In this document: positions 1-9,575 of the stretch, in pieces
Layout of the letters: each line of letters opens with the position of its first letter
Numbering within the stretch: position 1 is the stretch's first letter
NCBI RefSeq assembly: GCF_014651595.1
Contig: NZ_BMXE01000009.1
Location: 1 to 64,000, forward strand
Direction of reading: 5' to 3'
Length of the DNA stretch: 64,000 nt
Source: Pseudovibrio japonicus
Lineage (GTDB): Bacteria; Pseudomonadota; Alphaproteobacteria; Rhizobiales; Stappiaceae
Notes under the pieces: generated by a model
What the model saw: the letters and a program-made list of their open reading frames with translations, nothing else
Database searches by the model: none
Told to the model about the DNA's origin: nothing
Position numbers and translations under genes: made by a program

Positions 1-397
1 GTGCTTGGATCAGCTGGTCATGATGAGATCATTGGGGATGGCAAGGACAATGTGCTTGAAGGCGGCCTTGGCGATGACACGCTTCAAGGTGGCCTGGGCG
101 CAGATACACTTGATGGTGGAGATGGTATCGATACAGCCTCTTATGCAGACTTTACGGATGGAGCTGTCTCTTCTCGCATTAGTCTTGCAAACGCAGATGA
201 GAACACTGGCGTTGCAGAAGGCGATATCCTGACGAACATCGAAAATGTGCTTGGATCAGCTGGTCATGATGAGATCATCGGGGATGGCAAGGACAATGTG
301 CTTGAAGGCGGCCTTGGCGATGACACGCTTCAAGGTGGCCTGGGCGCAGATACGCTTGATGGTGGAGATGGTATCGATACAGCCTCTTATGCGGATT
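1..397 (+). repeat. Tandem 246-bp repeat inside the RTX gene
   Basis: The segment beginning GTGCTTGGATCAGC at 1 recurs at 247 with only a few silent-type differences over about 150 bp (1-151 against 247-397). The period is 246 bp, or 82 codons. A third, diverged unit follows from about 493. The array probably continues upstream of the window. Confidence 0.9.
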
Positions 398-2736
398 ATC
401 ATGATGCCACTTCAGTATCAATGATCCGCTTGGGTGCTACTTCCGGGAACACCGGTGTTGCGGCTGGAGATATCCTGTTGAATATTGAGAATGTAAATGG
501 ATCTGCTGGGCAAGACACGATTTACGGCTCCAGTGACAGTAATGTCATTGATGGCCGAAAGGGAGATGACCACCTTTATGGGGGGTGGGGAAATGATACA
601 TACGTTTACAACCTGGGACATGGTGACGACATTATCTATGAAGAGTTGAGGGGCGGTGATCACGATAAATTAGCGCTCGGTGTAGGAATTACACTCGAAG
701 ACGTTCATTTTCGGAGAGTGGGTGGAACGCAGAACTCCAACGGTATTACAATCAGTGATGATTTGGACCTACAAATTACGTTCAAAGATGGCTCAGTTCT
801 GTTGATTAAAGATCAATTTCCAGATCCGACGAAAACATTCGACGAGGCAGATTTGTCAACTGCTCGTGTCGAAGAAATTCACTTTGCTGACGGAACCGTT
901 TTGGACGCAATTGCGATGATCCACCTGGCGTCTCAAGGGGCGACTGAACAAGATGACAGACTGTATGCAAGTAATCAAGGTGCCGAAATTCACGGACTTG
1001 GAGGAAATGATAGAATAGCAGGTGGGTTTGGTAGCGACACTATTTTTGGTGGTAGCGGCAACGACAGCCTTCACGATGGGTATATGTGGGCAAGCCGATG
1101 GCGACATTTCGAAGTTGCTGATGATCATCTCTTCGGAGGCGCCGGCGATGATAGCTTACATGCCAACTGGGGAGACGACCACCTTGATGGTGGCACTGGC
1201 AACGACATGATTCATGGGGGGTGGGGGAATGACCTTCTAATCGGTGGTGCCGGGAATGATTACCTATACGGTGAAACTGGTGACGATGTATATCATTATA
1301 ACCTCGGGGATGGTGATGATAATATTGTCGAAACAAATGAAGAAGGCAGTATCAATAAGTTAATATTTGGTGCTGATATCAACCTGGATGATGTCAAATT
1401 CTCTAGAGTGAATGAATTGACTGTCACGGGTTGGGGAAGTAGCACAACCTATTATGGTGTCGACCTCAGACTAACCTTCAGCGATGGTTCAAACTTATTG
1501 ATCAAAGATCAGTACATGGGGGAGTACGCCAAATCGATTGACGAAATCCACTTTGCCGATGGAGTGATTCTAGATCTGCTAGCTATTGCTCAGCAAGTTC
1601 ACAATCATGCTACCGATGAGGCTGAGACCTTTTTTGGTACTGAACGCGATGATGAAATCTATGCACGAGGTGGTGACGACGTGGTACGCGGAGAGGCTGG
1701 TAATGACACAGTCTACGGTGGTGCGGGACAAGATTACGTAGATGGCGGGATTGGCAATGACATAATATTCGGCGGCGCTGATTGGGATCGGCTCTACGGA
1801 GACCAAGGCAATGATGTGTTGGAAGGTGGTCTTGGGGATGATAGCTTAAGCGGCGAGGAGGGAGACGATACGCTGATTGGTGGTATCGGAGATGATTACG
1901 TAAGCGGCGGATCCGGCAATGATACTTACCACTATGCCCTTGGTGACGGGAGTGACAGATACAGAGATTCACCGATAAGTAATGAAGTCAACAAAATTAT
2001 CTTTGGTGCAGGTATTAAGTCTGATGAGTTGAGACTTGTTCGGACGGGTAGTTACGTCAATTCAAGTGGCCGCGAAACAGAAGATCTTGATTTAGAGCTT
2101 ATATTGAATGACGGTTCAATCATAACAATCGTTGACCACTTCAGATATAAAGAATTGCCTGGAATTAATGAGGTTCACTTCTCAGATGGTACTGTCTGGG
2201 ATGCACAAGACATGGTGCGCTTCGCTTACCAGAATTCCAGTGATGAAGCTGATGAGCTATACGGTGGTGTCCTAGATGACCAGATCTTGGGCTTAGGTGG
2301 TAATGATAAGATCATAGGGGATCATGGTAACGATACAATCTACGGCGGTGCAGGCAATGATGCTATAGATGGAGATGACGGCAATGATACGCTTCTTGGA
2401 GGAGCCGACAATGATCGTATTGACGGTGGTCAAGGAGAAGACGTGCTTACTGGTGGCTTAGGTCGTGATGCTCTAACTGGTGGAACAGGGAACGATACAT
2501 TTGTCTTTAGTGGTGCAAGTTTTGGTAATGACTACATCAACGATTTTGTGGCCGGTGAAGGAACGGAGGACATTATTAAGCTCGACGCTGGTGTGTTTGC
2601 TAGCTTCGATGCGGTGCTTGCCGCAGCGACTGAAGATAGGTATTCGACCATTATTACGTTAGACGACGAAAACAGTCTTAAACTGTACTACGTGACCATT
2701 GCCGACCTTCATAGCGATGACTTTCAGTTTGTTTGA
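1..2736 (+). CDS. RTX calcium-binding repeat protein, 3' part
   Basis: The frame is open at base 1, so this is the C-terminal 911 residues or so of a longer gene. Nonapeptide repeats of the GGxGxDxLx type occur throughout (for example GGLGDDTLQGG, GGAGNDYLYGE), alternating with three modules ending in IxFxDG, which resemble the haemolysin-type calcium-binding-related domain (about residues 195-305, 430-540, 650-760). The C-terminus (GNDTFVFSGASFG ... DDFQFV) has the form of an uncleaved type I secretion signal. Such proteins are exported by an ABC/MFP/TolC channel and fold on calcium outside the cell; adhesin or toxin cannot be told apart here. No type I secretion genes are in the window. The first two 82-residue units are nearly identical at DNA level. 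Family assignment is firm, function open. Confidence 0.9.
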   Translation: MLGSAGHDEIIGDGKDNVLEGGLGDDTLQGGLGADTLDGGDGIDTASYADFTDGAVSSRISLANADENTGVAEGDILTNIENVLGSAGHDEIIGDGKDNVLEGGLGDDTLQGGLGADTLDGGDGIDTASYADYHDATSVSMIRLGATSGNTGVAAGDILLNIENVNGSAGQDTIYGSSDSNVIDGRKGDDHLYGGWGNDTYVYNLGHGDDIIYEELRGGDHDKLALGVGITLEDVHFRRVGGTQNSNGITISDDLDLQITFKDGSVLLIKDQFPDPTKTFDEADLSTARVEEIHFADGTVLDAIAMIHLASQGATEQDDRLYASNQGAEIHGLGGNDRIAGGFGSDTIFGGSGNDSLHDGYMWASRWRHFEVADDHLFGGAGDDSLHANWGDDHLDGGTGNDMIHGGWGNDLLIGGAGNDYLYGETGDDVYHYNLGDGDDNIVETNEEGSINKLIFGADINLDDVKFSRVNELTVTGWGSSTTYYGVDLRLTFSDGSNLLIKDQYMGEYAKSIDEIHFADGVILDLLAIAQQVHNHATDEAETFFGTERDDEIYARGGDDVVRGEAGNDTVYGGAGQDYVDGGIGNDIIFGGADWDRLYGDQGNDVLEGGLGDDSLSGEEGDDTLIGGIGDDYVSGGSGNDTYHYALGDGSDRYRDSPISNEVNKIIFGAGIKSDELRLVRTGSYVNSSGRETEDLDLELILNDGSIITIVDHFRYKELPGINEVHFSDGTVWDAQDMVRFAYQNSSDEADELYGGVLDDQILGLGGNDKIIGDHGNDTIYGGAGNDAIDGDDGNDTLLGGADNDRIDGGQGEDVLTGGLGRDALTGGTGNDTFVFSGASFGNDYINDFVAGEGTEDIIKLDAGVFASFDAVLAAATEDRYSTIITLDDENSLKLYYVTIADLHSDDFQFV

Positions 2737-2760
2737 TCGGACTTAGTAGCGAGTGATCCA

Positions 2761-2797
2761 GCTCTCAGCAGGTTTCTGCTGAGAGCATTTTATGTTT
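2761..2797 (+). terminator. Rho-independent terminator of the RTX gene
   Basis: A perfect 11-bp stem GCTCTCAGCAG / CTGCTGAGAGC with a 4-nt loop (2761-2786) is followed by a T-rich stretch. It lies 24 bp after the RTX stop codon. Confidence 0.93.
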
Positions 2798-3309
2798 CGA
2801 GGTTAGAACCAAAAACTAGTTCTGATGATAAGACTTCTGGCTCATCGCAAAGAAATCTACGCAATCAAATTACTTGATATACTAATGATTCTATACATAA
2901 GAACGAAAGCATTTGAGCTTGGTATCTTTTTGATTGATCAACTTAACACTGTAGAAGCCAGTTTGGCATCACTTGGGACGCAAAATTCAAATTCTTTTGA
3001 GCGCCGATGAGGTGAAATACTCTGCGTACGACTGTTCCTCGTTTCGTGCTCTAAAGTGCCTCTGTAGTGAGATTGCAATATCCGTAGATGATAGTGATGG
3101 TATGACGATGAATAAAAAGAGGTGAAGAAGCTATTGTTCACGAAATTGGAAGAAGTGCTCAAGGCTAATTGGTGAATTGTGGGCTCAGTCATAGTTTGCG
3201 ACGGAGCCTGTTAGGTGGGTCTGGATTGTTTGTCATCGACGCCTTCTGGAAAGATCGGTTTAATTGAATAAGAGAATGTTTTGGCCCAAGATCACGACGA
3301 GAGGAGTGA
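2798..3309. other. Gene-free stretch
   Basis: Only short unsupported reading frames on both strands; no recognisable protein, RNA or repeat was seen. Confidence 0.5.
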
Positions 3310-3612
3310 GACCTGGAGGCAAACCCTAAGACTGCCAGCGTTGCTGCAGAGCGCATGGTCAAGGATATCTGACACAAGACTCGCATTGCTCTTGCCGGAT
3401 TACGCGGCGAGGACAGCATTGCCGAGCTGTGTCGTCAGGAGGGCATCTCTTTGGGGCATTATTACATCGGGTCGAAAGAAATCCTGGAAGTTATCAAAAA
3501 GCGCCTTGCCAGGGACACAGCCCGTCAGGCCAACACCAGCGAATTCAAACAACTTGCTGAAACGATATTGTACGATATCTATAAGGAGAGTAAGTACAAG
3601 ATTGGTTCATGA
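3310..3612 (+). pseudogene. IS3-type transposase OrfA relic
   Basis: Reading in one frame gives KTASVAAERMVKDI, a stop at 3370-3372, then TRIALAGLRGEDSIAELCRQ and a further region ending near AETIL. GLRGEDSIAELCRxEGI is the helix-turn-helix core of the IS3/IS407-like OrfA protein. Residues normally lying between the DI(R) motif and the core are deleted and an internal stop is present. No orfB follows, so the copy is dead. Confidence 0.75.
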
Positions 3613-3751
3613 GCTGAATTTAACTTTAATTCCTTGCAGGAGTTCCGAATAAACGACGCTGACATTGACTTATTTAGATGTTAATCTTGTTCGCATGAGT
3701 TAATAAATTTAATGATATTATAAAATATTATTTTTGTGATCAATATTACTG

Positions 3752-3765
3752 TTGATGAGCTTCAA
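3752..3765 (+). promoter_or_regulatory. FNR/ANR-like box (candidate)
   Basis: TTGATGAGCTTCAA matches TTGAT-N4-ATCAA at nine of ten positions. It sits 20 bp before the ATG of the small secreted protein and about 590 bp before hcnA. Pseudomonas hcnABC is ANR-controlled, which makes the site suggestive, but its distance from hcnA makes a direct role uncertain. Confidence 0.25.
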
Positions 3766-3785
3766 ATGAGCTGATATTAACGCTT

Positions 3786-4130
3786 ATGAAGAGAATTTTT
3801 CTATTATTTATCATTGTGCTAATTTCAGCGATGCATAGTTTTGCTAGCGCTTCAGTGTATCACGACTTCGATAATAGTACCTATCACTCAGGCGTCTTTA
3901 CATCTAAAACAACGACTAATTATCTGGTCATAAAGAGTGTTCCAGACCTTTGTCTTGAAGATAGATGTGACTCTTCTCTTGCTTCTACCAATTGTCCCAA
4001 ATCGTGCGGTTTCATTAGCTATTTCTCGGAGCCTTTAGCACCGGTGCAGTCAAATATTGGCGAGTGCTCTTCTCCCCCTCAGCCTCCTAGTTTACTTCAA
4101 GCTACTCCACTACGCCCTCCCATTGTCTAA
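3786..4130 (+). CDS. Small putative secreted protein
   Basis: The frame codes for 114 residues. MKRIFLLFIIVLISAMHSFASAS is a good signal peptide with a likely cut after ASA. The mature part has six cysteines (CLEDRC, NCPKSC, ECSS and others) and a proline-rich end RPPIV. No strong ribosome binding site is visible and I do not recognise a family. It is followed by a 225-bp gap and then hcnA in the same direction. It may be a small periplasmic metal-related protein, but that is only a guess from the cysteines. Confidence 0.4.
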   Translation: MKRIFLLFIIVLISAMHSFASASVYHDFDNSTYHSGVFTSKTTTNYLVIKSVPDLCLEDRCDSSLASTNCPKSCGFISYFSEPLAPVQSNIGECSSPPQPPSLLQATPLRPPIV

Positions 4131-4273
4131 TCACTAAGAAACTACGCCTTGGAGCTGATCACACCTCCATCGCAACACTTAGTTCTCATCGTAGAAGATA
4201 GCTCCGTCCAAAATTGTCCCTGTCACGCTGCCTGAAAGGCGGCAGGATACTGGGGAGTTTGGGATTGTCGGTA

Positions 4274-4285
4274 GTGCTTAAGCAC
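4274..4285. promoter_or_regulatory. Perfect palindrome upstream of hcnA
   Basis: GTGCTTAAGCAC is a perfect 12-bp palindrome 70 bp upstream of the chosen hcnA start. It is a candidate operator; the regulator is unknown. Confidence 0.35.
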
Positions 4286-4355
4286 GCCCAATGCCGAAAT
4301 GCCTCTGCTTGCCTATTTGGGAGGAGTTTGGATCTGCCTCAAAAGGTATGAAGGT

Positions 4356-4760
4356 ATGACAAAGGAATTTCAAAAAACTCGCAATGCGATTCCCCTTCGC
4401 ACGGGTGAAACATTCAAGCACAACATCCCCGTCGCAATTCCGACGGTTAAGAGAGAACAAGACATTACGAAAACAGTTGATCGGCCTTTTACAATCAATG
4501 TTGATGGCGTACCGCTTCCCGCGCTTGAGGGCGAAAGCGTACTGAGCGCTTTGCTTGCCTCAGACATTCGCCAATTGATGAAGAGCGATTATGGCTCTCT
4601 ATCTGGGGCTTATTGCGGAATGGGAGTGTGTCACTGCTGTTTATTGCACATTGACGGCAAGCACAAACAGCGCGCCTGCCAAACAATCGTAAAACCGGGT
4701 ATGCGCATCCAGACCCAACGGAATATGGTTTTGGAACAGGAGGGAAAACATGACCGATAA
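4356..4760 (+). CDS. hcnA: Hydrogen cyanide synthase, [2Fe-2S] subunit HcnA
   Basis: The product is a small ferredoxin-like subunit. The motif GAYCGMGVCHCC followed by the IDGKHKQRACQT stretch is the plant-type [2Fe-2S] cluster site and closely matches Pseudomonas HcnA as I remember it. HcnABC oxidises glycine to HCN and CO2 at the membrane, passing four electrons to the respiratory chain. The ATG at 4356 is preferred because AAAAGG lies 9 nt upstream; a start at 4299 would add residues with no family support. The N-terminal extension of about 45 residues is longer than in Pseudomonas. The 3' end overlaps hcnB by 11 bp, indicating translational coupling. Confidence 0.9.
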   Translation: MTKEFQKTRNAIPLRTGETFKHNIPVAIPTVKREQDITKTVDRPFTINVDGVPLPALEGESVLSALLASDIRQLMKSDYGSLSGAYCGMGVCHCCLLHIDGKHKQRACQTIVKPGMRIQTQRNMVLEQEGKHDR

Positions 4761-6132
4761 TGTCGTAATTGTCGGAGCAGGCCCTGCTGGTTCCTCTGCC
4801 GCAGTTGAGCTGGCCAAACACGGCATCCAAACAACCGTAATAGATGAAGCACCCAAAGAAGGCGGGGTTATCTACCGGGGGCCTTGGCGAAAGACGCCCG
4901 ACATGCCGCACTTGGATGAAAAGCTCATTGCAACTATGGATATGCTCAAACAAGCATATCAAACCCACTCTTCTTTCATCGATCTTCAAACCCAAACACG
5001 TGTTTTGGGACCTTTGAGCACCAATAGCCTGCTGATCTCCAAAAACAATGAACTCTCCATTGTGGAATATGATCAACTCATTCTAGCAACGGGATGTCAG
5101 GAGCGCAGCGTTCCGTTTCCCGGCTGGCACCTTCCGGGTGTTATGCTGCTCGGCGGCATCCAGCTACAGCTGAAAAGTGGGCTCGTGAGACCGGGTCACA
5201 AGGTGGTCATAGCGGGCACTGGGCCGCTGCTCGTGCTCGTGGCGTGCCAGTTAAGTAAAGCCGGGTGTGACGTCCTCGGCGTTTATGAGGCGGCTAAATT
5301 CAGCGATATCGCGAAAGAGGCCCTGGCATTGCTAAACCGCCCGCAGCAAGCGCTGAACGGCCTATCAATGATGTGGTACCTGAAAAAGATGGATATCCCG
5401 ATTCATTATGGTTGGGGTTTGGTTGAAGCAACGGGCGATGGTCAAGTTAATGAGGTGACCGTAGCTCCCTATGATTATGAATGGACACCTGATCACTCAC
5501 AAGCTGTGACGCTTTCGACAGACACACTGGGTGTAGGATATGGATTTACGGCACGCTCTCAGTTAGCACAACTAATTGGTCTTGATGTTGAATACGACCA
5601 TATGAGCGGCACGATCCCAAAAGTAGATGAGTGGCAGCGCAGTAGCAACACCGGGGTCTTTTGTGCTGGTGACAGCGCCAAAATTGCTGGAGCTGATGCT
5701 GCAATGATTGAGGGAACAATCGCGGCTCTGGCAGTTACTTGCGATCGTGGCAAGTTAGACCATTCTGCTGCGGAGCGTAAGCTCATTCCATTACGGCGAA
5801 AACTGACGCGTCAGTATCGCTTCAGACAAGGCTTTGATAGCTCAGGCTATCGTAAGATGGGGCTGCTCACTCTGCCGAAGAACGACACAATCATTTGCCG
5901 TTGCGAAAAAGTGGAGAAGCAAGCAATTGATGCCGCGATTGCGCAGGGTACCCGCGATATCGTTACACTAAAAATGAGAACGCGCGTCACAATGGGGGAC
6001 TGTCAGGGCAAAATTTGTTCACCCTATTGTTATGACCGCCTGAAACACGAAGGTTTCAGCCAAGATCAAGGTCTCGTTCGCCCGAGGTTTCCGCTTGACC
6101 CAATTCCCTTTGCTGCGATGGAGGGCGAGTAA
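4750..6132 (+). CDS. hcnB: Hydrogen cyanide synthase, FAD subunit HcnB
   Basis: The protein has 460 residues. The N-terminal FAD-binding motif is VVIVGAGPAGSSAAVEL, a second nucleotide-binding GxGxxG-like region lies near residues 155-165, and an ATG-type motif (ILATGCQERSVPFPGWHLPG) follows the disulfide-reductase-like fold. The C-terminus carries a BFD-like cysteine cluster, ICRCEKV ... GDCQGKICSPYC, expected to hold a [2Fe-2S] centre. Length and order agree with HcnB. Related heteromeric opine and D-hydroxyproline dehydrogenases have the same architecture, but the HcnA and HcnC neighbours settle the call. The stop codon overlaps the hcnC start by one base (TAATG). Confidence 0.9.
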   Translation: MTDNVVIVGAGPAGSSAAVELAKHGIQTTVIDEAPKEGGVIYRGPWRKTPDMPHLDEKLIATMDMLKQAYQTHSSFIDLQTQTRVLGPLSTNSLLISKNNELSIVEYDQLILATGCQERSVPFPGWHLPGVMLLGGIQLQLKSGLVRPGHKVVIAGTGPLLVLVACQLSKAGCDVLGVYEAAKFSDIAKEALALLNRPQQALNGLSMMWYLKKMDIPIHYGWGLVEATGDGQVNEVTVAPYDYEWTPDHSQAVTLSTDTLGVGYGFTARSQLAQLIGLDVEYDHMSGTIPKVDEWQRSSNTGVFCAGDSAKIAGADAAMIEGTIAALAVTCDRGKLDHSAAERKLIPLRRKLTRQYRFRQGFDSSGYRKMGLLTLPKNDTIICRCEKVEKQAIDAAIAQGTRDIVTLKMRTRVTMGDCQGKICSPYCYDRLKHEGFSQDQGLVRPRFPLDPIPFAAMEGE

Positions 6133-7385
6133 TGAAAAAATATGATGTAGTTATCTGCGGCGGCGGTGTCATTGGCGCTGCAGTTGCATATTTTCTCAGT
6201 CGCAAGAAGGATCTGGATATTGCCCTTGTGGATTATAAACATCCGGGCAATGCTTCACGTGCGTCTGCGGGCGGCTTATGGCCAATGGGCGAGTCAACCG
6301 GTCTGGGCTGCGGGGTAATCCTTTTTAAAACGCTATCCAAGCAGATGCAGGAGACAGGTGATACAAACATCCCGCAAATGAAACCGCACATCATGCCAGA
6401 GAGTTTTTTCGAAATGGCAATGATGTCCAACGCGATGTACCCGACACTCCACGAAGAGCTATTGGAAAAGCATGGCGTTAATTTCAAATTCGAACGCACC
6501 GGTTTGAAGTTTGTGATGTTCGACAAATATGATCGCCTCTATGCGGAACAAATTGCTGCGGCAGTTCCAAATCGGAAAAATCATGTTAGCTGGTTAGATC
6601 AGGACGAGCTTCGTGCCAGCGAACCCCATGTGTCTCAGGAAGCGATTGGCGCAATGGAGTTTGATTGTGATCATCAAATCAATCCCTATCGCCTTAACGA
6701 AGGATATCTTGAGGCTGCGCGGCAAAATGGCGTAGAGCTTTACTTGAATACCAAAGTGATTGGTGTAGAGCGTCAAGGTAACCGCATAACTGCAGCAGAT
6801 ACTGAGAGCGGTAACTTGCCTTGCAAGGTAATGATCAATGCAGCTGGGGCATGGGCGGAAACGATCAGCAAATGGGCAACGGGCTATGCCTTACCAGTCT
6901 TCCCAGTCAAAGGACAGGTGATTGTCTCCGAAAAGCTGCCGAAACTGCTTAACGGCTGTTTGACCACGAGCGACTGTTACATCGCTCAGAAGGACAACGG
7001 CGAAATTCTGATCGGCTCCACAACAGAGGAACGAGGGTTCGATACCACAACCGATATCAAGTACCTCAAGCAGTTGGCTCAAGGAGCTATGAAGTCAATT
7101 CCCGCTCTGAAAGATATGAACATCAAGCGCTGCTGGGCGGGGCTGCGCCCCGGCTCACCCGATGAGTTACCAATACTTGGGCCAGTCCCCGGTGTTGAAG
7201 GGTACCTCAACGCGTGCGGTCACTTTCGCACAGGCATGTTGACCTCGGCAATAACCGGTCAGGTCTTGAACGAGCTGGTACGGGGGCTGCCAACTGCCGT
7301 TGATATTGAACCATTTGCATTTCAGCGATTTCTGAATGCTGAGGGTGAGATGGCTGGAAAGTACCAACTGGAAACCAGCCTGTAA
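6132..7385 (+). CDS. hcnC: Hydrogen cyanide synthase, glycine-oxidising FAD subunit HcnC
   Basis: The protein has 417 residues, the same length as Pseudomonas HcnC. It is a DAO-family flavoprotein with the dinucleotide motif VVICGGGVIGAAVAYFLSR. Diagnostic blocks shared with HcnC as recalled are SRASAGGLW, GLGCGVI, FKFERTGLK, NGCLTTSDCYIAQKDNGEIL, AGLRPGSPDELPILGPV and YLNACGHFRTG. It should act on glycine, feeding electrons through HcnB and HcnA to the quinone pool. It is the last gene of the operon, and a terminator begins 18 bp downstream. No cyanide-resistance gene (cio-type oxidase, rhodanese) adjoins it; a single-domain rhodanese lies 39 kb away. Confidence 0.95.
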   Translation: MKKYDVVICGGGVIGAAVAYFLSRKKDLDIALVDYKHPGNASRASAGGLWPMGESTGLGCGVILFKTLSKQMQETGDTNIPQMKPHIMPESFFEMAMMSNAMYPTLHEELLEKHGVNFKFERTGLKFVMFDKYDRLYAEQIAAAVPNRKNHVSWLDQDELRASEPHVSQEAIGAMEFDCDHQINPYRLNEGYLEAARQNGVELYLNTKVIGVERQGNRITAADTESGNLPCKVMINAAGAWAETISKWATGYALPVFPVKGQVIVSEKLPKLLNGCLTTSDCYIAQKDNGEILIGSTTEERGFDTTTDIKYLKQLAQGAMKSIPALKDMNIKRCWAGLRPGSPDELPILGPVPGVEGYLNACGHFRTGMLTSAITGQVLNELVRGLPTAVDIEPFAFQRFLNAEGEMAGKYQLETSL

Positions 7386-7402
7386 GAAGGAAAGAATGTC
7401 AG

Positions 7403-7440
7403 ATACCCTAGGGCACGGTAACTTCCCTAGGGTATTTCAT
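7403..7440 (+). terminator. Terminator of hcnABC
   Basis: An 11-bp stem ATACCCTAGGG / CCCTAGGGTAT (7403-7413 with 7425-7435) with an 11-nt loop and a short T stretch. It stands directly behind hcnC. Confidence 0.8.
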
Positions 7441-7917
7441 GGCTGTTGCTCAGCAATTGACGTCAACCAAAACGTTCTGGACTAGCTTGCGAAACGTGGA
7501 AACCCTCTGTCTCAATATCTTTGCGCTGTTTATCGAACGTGATTGGTGAATGATAGCCTCACGCTGAGCGCTGCCGAATTGAATTTCAAAAGCTTCCAAT
7601 GTATGGCCCAAGTGAACTTCTTCCGTCTCTCCCGATACTTTCCATGTTTCGCCTATGCCACCATTTGGCAACTCATTTCATTTCTTCGTATGCTTGCGAT
7701 CGGGTTCTGTAGTTTATTACTGAATGCCAATGTTGGCGATTAAAAAAAGACTTCGACGTACTCGAATGTTTTCGCCTTTGTCTACGCTCTGGGTTGCAAT
7801 TGAGTACGGTGAACAAGTTCCTTTTCAGGCTGACAAAGAAGGTGTGCTACCAGCGAATCCGACCTATCTAACTTGAACAGCTTCAGTTGCGCTGCTTTTG
7901 CAGCGTAACACTAGGGC
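7441..7917. other. Gene-free stretch before the IS66 relic
   Basis: Only short overlapping frames with no recognised similarity. One minus frame (7450-7671) is open for 73 codons, but I recognise no family in it. Confidence 0.4.
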
Positions 7918-8420
7918 ATGAGATCGCTGGTGTGATTGAGTTTCTGGTCGGCTGTTTGATCCAGCACCAAAGTGAGCCATGCTTGCGGGTTGACGTTGTT
8001 GAGCTTTACGTTTTGTATCAGGGTGTTGGCGGTCGTCGCAGTCTTTCTGCCCCCCCTTGTGATCCCTTGAAGAGATAATTCTTTCGTCCCAAAGCGACAG
8101 GTATCATTGCGCGTTCGGCTGAGTTGTTGTCCGGCATCCAGATGCCGGTTGTCGAGCTGACTATGTAGCCAGTCTTCTCGATCATCGAATGCGGGTTTGG
8201 CCTGCATCTGCCAGAGTTTCACCCGCTCCGGCGGTGGTTTGCTACAAACCTGTTTTTCGATCTCATTGAGCGTTGAAATTCGTTGAATGGCCACGTCTAC
8301 GATGCTTGAGCCTTGAGGTGCATGGATATCGATGAACTTGCAACTAATGTGCGCCGGACAGCCTATTTCAGTGACCTTATCTTCCCCGAGTGAGCCGTTG
8401 AACCCTGTATAAGCCCCCGG
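7918..8420 (-). pseudogene. IS66-family transposase (TnpC) C-terminal relic
   Basis: The minus-strand frame resembles the C-terminal half of IS66 TnpC: YTGFNGSLGEDKVTEIGCPA, then CKFIDIHAPQGS, AKPAFDDREDWLHSQL, RFGTKELSLQGITRGG (degenerate form of the conserved NYLFxGSxxGG region) and KLNNVNPQAWLTLVL. The N-terminal half is missing and a stretch between the DWLHSQL and RNDTCRF blocks is shortened, so it is inactive. No intact tnpA or tnpB was found around it. Confidence 0.8.
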
Positions 8421-8523
8421 CATGAATCCAGCCCTTGCAGCCCTTCAAGTGACCCTGGTGATGCTCCCTTTTGTGATCAACGGTGAACTGGTACCAGATC
8501 AGAGTTGGTGCTTCTTGTAGCAG

Positions 8524-8543
8524 AGTAATAAAGTGTCATTCTG
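8524..8543 (+). repeat. Inverted repeat, left copy
   Basis: AGTAATAAAGTGTCATTCTG matches the reverse complement of 17567-17586 at 19 of 20 positions. A related motif, AGTTTCATACTGG, follows 20 bp further in (8552-8564), so this end carries two tandem copies, as transposon ends often do. Confidence 0.55.
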
Positions 8544-8810
8544 GGGAATATAGTTTCATACTGGAAGGGGCATAATGCGGGACATCGCTGCCGTTCGTTG
8601 CAATGCGAAAGATGTGGTGTACGAGAGACAGCTCCAGGTGACAGGGCAAAGAAGCGGACTTTCGCTGTGATTTGGACGGAAGCCCGCTAATTAGGCCCTC
8701 AGAGATCTAAATTACTACGCGAATCCGCCAAGATCTGCACAATGGGTTGGCAGGAATTGATCTTAAATTGTAACCGCGCATCGGAATGTGTGGCGTGTGT
8801 TTCAGTTTAA

Positions 8811-9575
8811 TCAGAATGCAGCAGTCAATCGCAGACTACCCCCCATAGGTGTCGTAATCGTTGGCACCGATACCCTCATAATAGCCATCGAACTGAAGTG
8901 CGACCTTGTTGCCGATTATGGCATCAAAGCCAACGCTTATCCGGGCACAAATATTGCCGTTCTGACCGAAAGCATCAGCCAGAGCGGTGCCGTTTTTGAC
9001 TCCGAAATTCCATACGCCTTCAATGCCCAGACTTGGGGTGAGCACAGAACCATCCTCAAAGCGGATGTCGTAGGAGACGGTCGGACCGAAGCGGATTTCA
9101 TCGGCCGCGACTTGCTGGCTCGGGATCCGGCTCCCTAAGCTGTCGGTGTAGCTGTGCTGTTCCTCGCTGAAATAGAGGGCTTGCAGAGAGGGGGTTACCG
9201 TCCACTCAGCTAACTTTAGCGGGCCTTCCACCTTACCACTAACCAACCAGCGATCTGTGCGGAATCTGTCGGTATAGGTGCCAAGCGGCGAGACCTTGTT
9301 CTCCGACTGCCCCAGGCCGCACGAGCGTCGAAAAAGAGGCCTTGCCCAGGCACGCGGCCCACGAGATACGGCCCAATCATCCAGCCCCAACCATCAACGG
9401 CCGTGCCCGCAGCATCATTTGTTTCTTCGGCCCAATCCAATTGAGCTAGACCGCCGATCAGCAGGTTTCAAAATAGTGGGTACCGAGATAGCCGGTCCAG
9501 AAATCGATGTCGTTGTCATTAGAAAATGCCCGACTGCCATTCACTTGTATCCAGAGGCCATAGGAAAGAGGAGGT
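8811..9575 (-). pseudogene. Autotransporter beta-barrel pseudogene
   Basis: Pieces of one autotransporter translocator domain lie in successive frames on the minus strand: WIQVNGSRAFSNDNDIDFWT and GYLGTHYF; then LIGGLAQLDWAEE and GWMIGPYLVGRVPGQGLFFD ending near DARAAWG (about 9315); then, after a one-base shift, QSENKVSPLGTYTDRF through NDYDTYGG; then, after a second shift in a run of G at about 8841-8846, SLRLTAAF and a stop, a typical barrel end with terminal Phe. At least three frame breaks show it is dead. No passenger domain was found upstream. Confidence 0.8.
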
